Below, in pieces: positions 56,099-64,000 of a DNA stretch of 64,000 nucleotides. The stretch is from the NCBI GenBank assembly GCA_026826555.1, contig JAKSZT010038599.1, positions 461,727 through 525,726 of the forward strand, written 5' to 3'. The notes below the pieces were generated by a model. That model was not told where the DNA came from and ran no database searches. It was given only the letters and a program-made list of their open reading frames with translations. Position numbers and translations under genes: made by a program. The DNA is from Tolypeutes matacus (lineage: Eukaryota; Chordata; Mammalia; Cingulata; Chlamyphoridae). Positions within the stretch are counted from its first letter, which is position 1; each line of letters opens with the position of its first letter.

Positions 56099-59000
56099 GA
56101 CTACTTCTAGACTAGTTGTAATAGAAGCAGTCAAATGAGTAAAAAATTGATTGAATAAATGGTTCACTGTATAAAGGACTCACGATTTGTATTTTAGATC
56201 ATAATATCTTTTTCAGAAATTCTCAGGAAAAAATGCCTACATTTACTCATAGTATTAGACTTTGGTTATTCTGCTTCTTGCCATTTTTCATTATGGGCAA
56301 AATGAGATACCTGCTCATAGTTTTAGGCTAGAGAAGTTTTTGCAGTATTTGGAATATTGGAGTTCTTGATTTTTTTTCTCATTTGCAGAATGACACAGTA
56401 GCTACTGTTTTAACGCTGGCATCATTGTTCTTTGACAATAATTAAATAGCTTGTAATCTATTGGAGTAAGATCTATAAAGTATTACTTGCGCCCATTGCT
56501 GCTGCAGCTCATCTATCTACAATAATATCAAATATGTAATTGCATGGAAGTCAAAAGGAATATAGTTATTAACTCCTTCTCTAAATCAGGGTTTGAATTA
56601 ACTGACCCAAATGTCTCAATATGTTTCTTTTCAATATATTTCACCAGTTATTGAATTTAAAGAAAGAAAGGCAATTTGAAGTTTGAGGATATCTCGTGAT
56701 GTTAGCAAAGGCAGATTTCCCTAAATATTTTTTAAAACCCTGATTAAAGTTTGTTTGAAGGTTCTGTAGGATGTATCTGAAGTTAAGCAATATGGGATTC
56801 TAGATATATTTATTCCACAGCCACAGACACTGGCTGAGAACGTTTGCAGTTTAATCAAGTGCCTGTTCATTTGCAAGGAAAGATCCTATCCCAATATCTT
56901 TGATAACTTCTCCTTAGAAATAAAACGGAGCGCTCCTTGTAACATTGCACCATTCTGTTCCATGACTGTTTCTGCACTTTATGACTGAAAAGGAGTTATT
57001 ACAAGTCTTTTGATGGGCATAGCTAAGTGAATTGGAAAAAAAAATAATAAAACAAGACTTTTCAGCCTATTTAGAAATAATTGATGTGACTGAGACAGCT
57101 ATATGTCTGTTTCAGATAAGGGGACAATTTATGGATAAACTCTGAAGCTAAAAAAGAAGGTGCAGATTTAAAGTTCCCAATAAAGTTGTCTGTAAGACAC
57201 AGAGCAGCCAGCATTCAATAGGGAAAGAGATTTAACCTGAGTTTCTTTCCAATAGATGGCATCCTTAGAGTCCTATCCTCTTGCAAATAAAATCCTCATA
57301 AAGGTAGTGTCACTATGTTATAAGAAATGGACTGTAAAGGAAAAGTATTTATACTCTTACATTGAAGCTATTTTTTCTCTTTTATTGTAAGTACGATACA
57401 TAATATGGCATTCCTAAATTTTAACACTTTTTTCCCTTTTCTAAAATTGACCACGGCACTATGAAAGAAACAACATACTTTTTTTGTGTGTAGATTTTAA
57501 CTTAGAAGATTTTGCTAATGTAGGCAGAAGACAATTTTAAGTGTGGGTATAATTATGAGACATAATTATTTTATATAGTGAAGCTTTTAATACTCAATCT
57601 AACAATTAAGAATGGATAAAACTATAAATAAAATAAAAAAAGTTTTATTACTATTCATATATCTCTGAATATGTATCAGATCTCTATTGCTTTTCTCAGT
57701 AATTATAAATGAATTTTTTGACAAAGATTTTTTAATAGGCAACACCTGGAAATGTTGCATATATTTGGTAATGTTTACATTCTGAAAACAGTATTAATAT
57801 TAATTTCCTCCCATTGCAGATTATAAATATTATTTTCAAAAAGGGAGGTGGTTATGTGGGTCTCTAAAATTAAAAAAAAAAAAATCTATTGAAAAATTAA
57901 TCTACATAGCTAAAATAATAATTAAGGTAGCTACCATACTTGTACAATTTGACTTCTGTTTTCTAGATATTTCAAGGAAAAATACTTTTTAGAAAATTGC
58001 TTCATTCCTCTGCTGAATTTGAAATGCATGAATTTAAGCTTCTTTGAACTCTCTGGGTGAGAGATGGTCAGCATGGGCTTTGGCTGATAGTCTATATTTG
58101 AGCTTGTGAGAACTTCTGCTGTGACTGCTAAATCTGATAGACTGCCTGGATGTCGGTTTACCGTCAAGTGACTTACGTTATCAATCACGCAGTTGCAATT
58201 TTACAAAAAGAAATCTTGAATCAAATATGCTCACCGCATTTTCCCTTTATAATTGGCTTACCCTTCACAACAATGTAACATAAAATTTCTTTCTGTAATT
58301 CAGATATTTTCTAACTGCCCACCATACCTTAGCAGGCTGTCTTTCTTTTGATCCCAAGTTCAGCAATATAGCAATTTCTGCATCTGTTCACATTCTCCAG
58401 AAAACACACACACTTGGACAAAGCTAATAACAAAAGAATTCATGAGAAATAAGGATTTACTAATTGTGTTGCATTCTACACTCCACAGCCCCATATGTAA
58501 TAAACTATATTTGCTATGTTTATCGTTTTAAGTCTGTGGGTTTAATTTTATAAGGAAATGGTCATTGCTGTCACACACCCCTCACCTTGGGCTCTCCAGC
58601 ACTTCCGAAGTCCATGGCAGGGAAGGAAGAGCTGCCATGGCCAGTGGCCCTGACGGCATGACAGTAGGAAGGCAAGCATAACGGATTGAGGATTTCTCCA
58701 CTAATACCTTTGTCCACTCCTATGTTACCTCTAGATTTCTAGAAAATAAAGTGAATAAAATTAAATAAAAAGTGGAGGACCTTGGTTTCAATTTTATGGT
58801 ATTTTAAAGCAATGCCAACTCTCATGTCTTTCCATCAGTTGTCGTTGGCAGAGTGTGAAGTTTCATCGAATACCCCAGGAATTATATATTATCTAGGGCT
58901 TGTCTTTCTACATATTTATAACAACCTCAAAAATATATGGGTAGACCCTATCATAGGATGTGCTTTTCAAGTGAAAGTCCCTGGTGTGTCATAATGGCGA

Positions 59001-59369
59001 TTAAAAAAAGCTGATAAATGCCATTCTAAAATAATGGAAATATAGATAAAATCCATACTGAATAAAAGATTAGATTTAAAGAAGATTTGATAAGTTTGGG
59101 TGTTAGTGTATGTACATATTTGCTTTCCAAATAACTTGCATTTAGACCAATAGAAATTTATTCCATTAGTGGTATAATTAAGTTTCCAATTTCACATGGA
59201 TTTTAAAAATCCTATTTAGAATCTTTGTGTATTGCTGGGCCAGTTCACTATTTTCTTTACAAACAATCTGAAAACATAATGGGAGATAGCTCTAGTTATA
59301 TAGCTGTGGCCAGAGGTATAATGCCTTTTATAGTGTATGTCTTTGAGGAAGCTTAAGGCTCTTTTTATA
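56099..59369. other. Over 3 kb of mostly unique DNA, possible conserved elements
   Basis: I recognise no repeat. The stretches around 56450-57060 and 57931-58190 are less simple in composition than their surroundings and could be conserved non-coding DNA (inference only). The 85-codon minus ORF at 57931-58188 overlaps the second stretch; on that strand AAC/GTAAGT just inside the ORF start resembles a 5' splice site. Neither is enough to call a gene. Confidence 0.35.
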
Positions 59370-59520
59370 AACTATCTCATTAATTCTCAGAGAATTTAAT
59401 TTAGTAAGGGGCAGGTATTGTTATCTCAATTTTACAGACACTGAGCCTAAGGCACAAAAACCAAAGTTCAGCTACCTTCTCTATGGTCACATAGGAAATT
59501 CATACTTGGAATAGAATCTA
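59370..59520 (-). repeat. MIR SINE
   Basis: GGGGCAGGTATTGTTATCTC, AATTTTACAGACACTGAGCC and TATGGTCACATAGGAAATTC are antisense MIR blocks in the right order. Confidence 0.75.
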
Positions 59521-59889
59521 TTTCTTTTCTGCTATTTATAACATACTATTTTTTTTCCTCTAAACACACATGAACACACACAAACACCTGCATACTTGAG
59601 ATTCCTCAACATAATTCAATGTTTACCTTGTCTTTGTAATCCTATTTTGAATTTCATTTCTTTCTTCATTCTGGTTAGACTGTTTTATCTGTTCTTTTTT
59701 CATTTCCCTCCCACATTTGGTTATTGGCACCCCTTTTTTGCTTGCATCTTAAGATATTTATCTTAAAGTGAAACTCTGCAGTAGCCATGATTGTCCATAA
59801 CTTTGCCATATCTTGATGGTAACAATAATGAAGAGAGATAGAAATAAATTAATTGATTCATAAATAAAACACTGCCACCATTCTATTCA

Positions 59890-60850
59890 AATATCCTCAA
59901 ATTCTCCATTTCTCTGTATATTTACAAGCCAGCTGACCCCTTGATTCATTTGGTTCAATCTCATTTAGCATTTTTATAGTCACGATCATCTTGTGATGGA
60001 TGAATCCAAAGGACATGTTTTAGTTAGCATTTTTCTTGATGTCTCTGATGTTTTTGTTCAAATCGGTTCCTCTTTTTTTTTCTGGTAATGGTCTTCTTTC
60101 TTGGCTTCTGAGATTCAAAAGTGACCTTGTTTTCCTACTCTCCTTCCTTTTTTTCCTTTGCCACTGACCCCCAGATATGGAATACATTTTCAGTCCTAAA
60201 GTATAGATTATCTAGGAAATTTCTTTTGTAGACATCTCAACCCACAGATCCCCTCTTTTGCAATGCCTATCCTAGATTCCCAAGCAGATTTCATAGCATC
60301 TTTTACTATAGTTCTATTTTATTGGAAATCTGATCACATTTAATTTTGTCTGTTTTTATATACCTAGAAGGTTTTGAGATTCTTATATGTGTAGAATCAT
60401 TGTTGTTATTCCTGAAACATCCTGAAAACTTAGAAGGTAATGGGTACAAAATAAATATGGGGATAGTGAGAAAATGAATGAATCCAGTCAGCCATACTGC
60501 CTTTTTTCCTAATGGTTTTACTGTCCATTCTCACTGCTGCCACCTTCTTTGAGCCTTAACTCAGTTCACCCCTCCTAAGCATAATTCTCTGCCTTCCACA
60601 TTTCTTCTTCCTTACATTTTGCAAGGAATTGTCAGATCACACCTTCAACCTCTGGGTTTTAATTACATCATTCGTTTAAATAAAGTCTTAATTTCCACCC
60701 CCTCTTTTTTAATAGTTTCCACATACTCCCCAACCACAATTTTTGGATTGCTTTTCTTTGAGACCTCTTTTTTGGCATTACCCATTCCATTCCTTCTATC
60801 ACTTCTTCACAGTTTCAAAGGGCTGGAAGGTTGACACTCTTTATCTAGCT
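59890..60850 (+). repeat. Probable L2 LINE remnants
   Basis: The region is C/T-rich and resembles L2 3' UTR: TTGATGTCTCTGATGTTTTT, CCTTTGCCACTGACCCCCAG, then GTACAAAATAAATATGGGGA with ATGAATGAATCC as a typical L2 terminus at about 60485. A second CT-rich block (CACTGCTGCCACCTTCTTTG) to 60850 may be another fragment. Divergence is high. The 71-codon ORF at 60619-60834 is in this region and not supported. Confidence 0.4.
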
Positions 60851-63800
60851 TTTTGCTTTCTTCTTTCTTGGATAGAGTAGTTTGCATTTGCAGGACACAT
60901 AATCGTTTTTCAGTCATCCCTGAGGGAAAAACAAAAGCAGGGACACCTCAGGTCACTAAATGTCTTTAAGTCCATACTTTTTTGCCTCCAGACTCTGTCT
61001 GGAACCTTTTAGGGGAACTTGGGAACCAGCTGACTTCTCTTTAACCTCTTTTTATATGGGGGTTTCTCATTCTTCTCTCTGACTCTTAAAATACACATGG
61101 GTATTTTAAGAACTACTGAATTGTAGGCCCAACCCTGAATTTTGATTAATTTAGTTGAACTTGGGTTTGGTATTAGCATTTCATTTTGTCACGAGTTCTC
61201 TAGATTAATCTAAGGTGTATCTAGCTTTAAGAATCACCACTTAAACTAATCTGCTTCAGAGTAAAAGTAATTAATAAAGTGACAGTCATGCCTATAATGC
61301 AAATTCATTTTCTGTCTTGCACTGGACACATTACTTTACGTTTCTGCTTTAGTCAATCTTTCCAGAATATATAAATATGTATTCTGAATCATAACCTCTT
61401 CTATAAAACTTAACCCTAAAAAACAAACAAACAAAAAACAAACCAAAAAACCCTAACCATCTTCTCAATAGACTTAACCTGATACTGAAGGGCCATGTAT
61501 AAATATCTTTCTCTCTAACTGCCTATCATCTATCATCTATTTTTATATTTCCAATCAAATATAAAGTTTGAGCTACCAATATAATGCTGATATTATATTG
61601 AAGGACTGTAATGGAATATTGAAAATGGGGATAAAAATGATAGATGGAGTGTTTTATGGTTCCTTCTGTAATATTCTTTATTTTGAATTTTTTTATCAGG
61701 ACATTATTTTACTATTTATTATTTTATTACTTTATACAAAAAGACAGGGATTGATGAATCTAAGAATTTATTAATATATAAATAGATCTTAGTATTTTAA
61801 AATTACAATATTTTTCCTTCTACCATTAAATTTTATATGTATCCTAAGTAATTTATGGATATTAAAATATTCACAGTCAGAAAATGAAATGCATAGTTTC
61901 TTGGCAGTTATTATATACTACATTACAGAAAACTCATTTTTTTGGACATTTTTCATTACAGACATAGCCAATCACTTGTCTCTCTACTATTCTATCATTA
62001 CATTTTGGTGGAACCAGCATTCAAGCACAGATTCTGAGATCACCACCTTCACACAAATGTCACACTCTTTTCTCCTTTTATATCAAAATGGAGCGCCGTT
62101 TCTCATAGCTTATTTATTTTTCCTTTCATCCTTTTACTAGTATAATTTATGTATTTCTATATTCATTTTAAGCTGCTTTCTTGTGCTAGTGAAGACTGAT
62201 TTTAAAAGATTTGAGAGTTATTGCAGTATCATTAAGATCATCATACAGTGCCCCTTTCTTCTTTTCTATGATGTTTCCTAACCCATGCTATGTCTTAGAG
62301 GGATAAGTTCTTTGAATGACTCTTGGAGTTCCTTCCTAAATTCAATTGTGTCATTAGAATTTAATTATTCAGTAATTTTGTTGAGCATTTTCTGTGTGCA
62401 GAGCAATGTGAGTTTAGGGAAACCTTGGTGGTGTCATTTCCAAGGTGAGACCAGACAAAACAAATCACATAGTTTGCATTCAACTGGGAATGATAAATGA
62501 AAAGAGCATGAAAATAAAATATGCATAATAAGATAAAACACACGAAATACAAATTGACTTCTATATTTATTTAGATATAAAACTTCACAAGCATACTACT
62601 GTAAAGAATTATGAGAATTTTTAGTCAACTAAAGATAATGATTCTAAAGCTTTTAATGGCAGTAAATTATGATCCATGACTTATGCTATTTATTCTTAAA
62701 CTATTCCCTAATTGTTTATAAAGAGCCCAGTTCCTATTTCGTGTATCATTATAAAGAGGGAAATGTGACTTAAATATTTTCCCTTTACATTTAGATTCCC
62801 AAGTTCTAAGAGTTTGGTTTTGAAGTAAAATGAAAAAAGATTTTGCAAGGACTGTGTACTTCAGTAGGTACATGGAGGCTGAGTTAGAAATACCAATAAT
62901 GGACTATAATGAGGTTAGCAATACCAATAATGGACAATATTCCTAGCCATTCTTCTGTCTACAACAAAAAGGAAGTTATGTTGAGACACATGCTTGGCTT
63001 TAGCAAACCCTATTTATAAATGTGGGGAAATGCCACCATACTTTTTAGTTTTCCTATTAACAAACCCCCATGTGCAGATAATCCTGACCATTTGTGAAAC
63101 CCTCATGGTCTCAGTTGTGATTAGTAATTTGTATCAGTAGCATTCAAATCACAAAGGTGTAAAAAGCATTCTTCACTGTTCTAATTATTTTTTGGAAACA
63201 TTAATGTTGTATCTAATTGTAGGAAAAGAAGTCTGAGTTAAAGATTTAAACGTGTGTACTGCCTATGCCACTTTCAATTTCATACAAAAGCTTAATGGAT
63301 ACAACTATAGCCAAAAATAATCTCAGAAGACTATTTGATTTTAGGGGAATTTTTGTATTGTTTTTCCAAATTATAATAACATGTATAATTAATATACATG
63401 AGTATATGTTAATGCATGACATTAATTTGCTTTCTTACTGATCCTAAACAGTTTCTCATTTATCATGTAATAATCTGTAAATCATGTAGAGAAAACCTCC
63501 AATCTCGGCAGTGACAGGAGCATAGTATATTTAGCTGTTCAATTAGAGAAAAGTTTTGCAGCACTTTTTAAATACAAATTTTAAAGACTAAAGTATATTT
63601 TTTTACTTTTTTTTGATCAAACCGTTAACACAGTCAGAGAAAGCACATATAATTAAGTTTTTAAGTTTTTAAGTTTATTTTCTATCCCCGGTTAAGGAAA
63701 CTTTTATCTATTATTTTAAATTGTACTACCCTTACAATTTCAATGTAATAGGTAATATTTCTGTATCAAGTTTTTAATAATTTCAGATTACCTAAATTTC

Positions 63801-64000
63801 TAAATTTCTGTTTATCACCTGTGCCTTTTTAAGTTGTCTGTCAAACCGCTCACTTTTAAAGCAATATATTATATATGGACAAAGTATTTAAAAATGGAGT
63901 CTTCTTACAATGTATTAGTTAAGTATTATTTGTCTTCCCAATCCACTGACCCTTGTTTTTATAGAGAGCCTATTTGTGAAAAGCATATTTGAAGGCAGAT
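60851..64000. other. Unique AT-rich DNA to the window end, no gene seen
   Basis: Seen here: an (AAAC)n-like patch at about 61418-61455, a tandem duplication at 62881-62941, and a three-fold TTAAGTTTTT run at about 63655-63680. Six small ORFs (for example 61889-62140 and 62285-62500) are hydrophobic or mixed products of AT-rich DNA with no known motif. No repeat family is recognised. Confidence 0.45.
62881..62941 (+). repeat. Tandem duplication of about 30 bp
   Basis: A unit with the core ATACCAATAATGGAC occurs twice in direct succession (62881-62910 and 62911-62941), with a few differences. It looks like a local slippage duplication. Confidence 0.85.

Noticed and set aside
1..64000. CRISPR array, operon, prophage or other prokaryotic system
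   Set aside because: No regularly spaced repeats, no ribosome-binding or operon structure, and abundant mammalian retrotransposons; the DNA is eukaryotic.
1..64000. CpG island or housekeeping promoter
   Set aside because: CpGs are sparse throughout; the only clear cluster is inside the young DAS SINE at 33.3 kb.

Overview
This window looks like a gene-poor, AT-rich stretch of mammalian nuclear DNA. The repeat content points to a xenarthran, most likely an armadillo (Dasypus-like). The evidence for mammal is MIR and L2 fossils, MLT1/MaLR LTRs, MER20/MER5-type hAT elements and L1 sequence. The evidence for Xenarthra is two tRNA-derived SINEs of the armadillo DAS type (24.2 kb and 33.3 kb), two solo LTRs of a family I associate with Dasypus (20.3 kb and 53.9 kb), and repeated copies of an L1-type 3' UTR that I also associate with armadillo. 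Family names come from memory of consensus sequences, not from a database search.

I find no host protein-coding gene, no recognisable exon series, no CpG island, no rRNA and no intact tRNA gene. The only protein-coding similarity is a broken L1 ORF2 on the minus strand at 46.1-49.4 kb. It covers the end of the endonuclease, the reverse transcriptase and the C-terminal part, and carries stops and frameshifts. Every other ORF of 60-115 codons is compatible with chance or lies in a repeat. The window could be intergenic or lie inside a very large intron; the sequence does not decide.

Layout. 0-11 kb: mostly unique AT-rich DNA with MIR fragments, two MER20 copies (2.1 and 10.9 kb), a perfect palindrome at 433-459 and a G-quadruplex motif at 2.66 kb. 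11-14 kb: old L1M fragment, then an L2 3' end split by an MLT1 LTR. 14-20 kb: mostly unique, with one region resembling a conserved non-coding element at 14.4 kb. 20-22.6 kb: xenarthran LTR, L1 3' fragment in an old repeat, hAT element, MIR. 24-30 kb: DAS SINE, orphan poly(A) retrocopy, MLT1 LTRs, and a long L1 3' UTR invaded by another LTR. 31-34.4 kb: CT tract, MIR cluster, young DAS SINE, L1M 3' end. 34.4-45 kb: mostly unique, with MIR and MER5-type elements. 45.4-49.9 kb: L1 cluster with nested insertions. 50-56 kb: MLT1, second xenarthran LTR, MIRs, (CT)n(AT)n microsatellite, hAT element. 56-64 kb: mostly unique, with weak L2/MIR remnants and possible conserved non-coding DNA.

The main value of the window is its insertion history: at least seven insertions keep readable target-site duplications, and several are nested. 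I found no convincing new biological system. The most open items are the TSD-flanked retrocopy of unknown parent at 25.36-25.49 kb, the repeated G4 motif in the L1 3' UTR copies, and the putative solo LTR at 28.9-29.3 kb.
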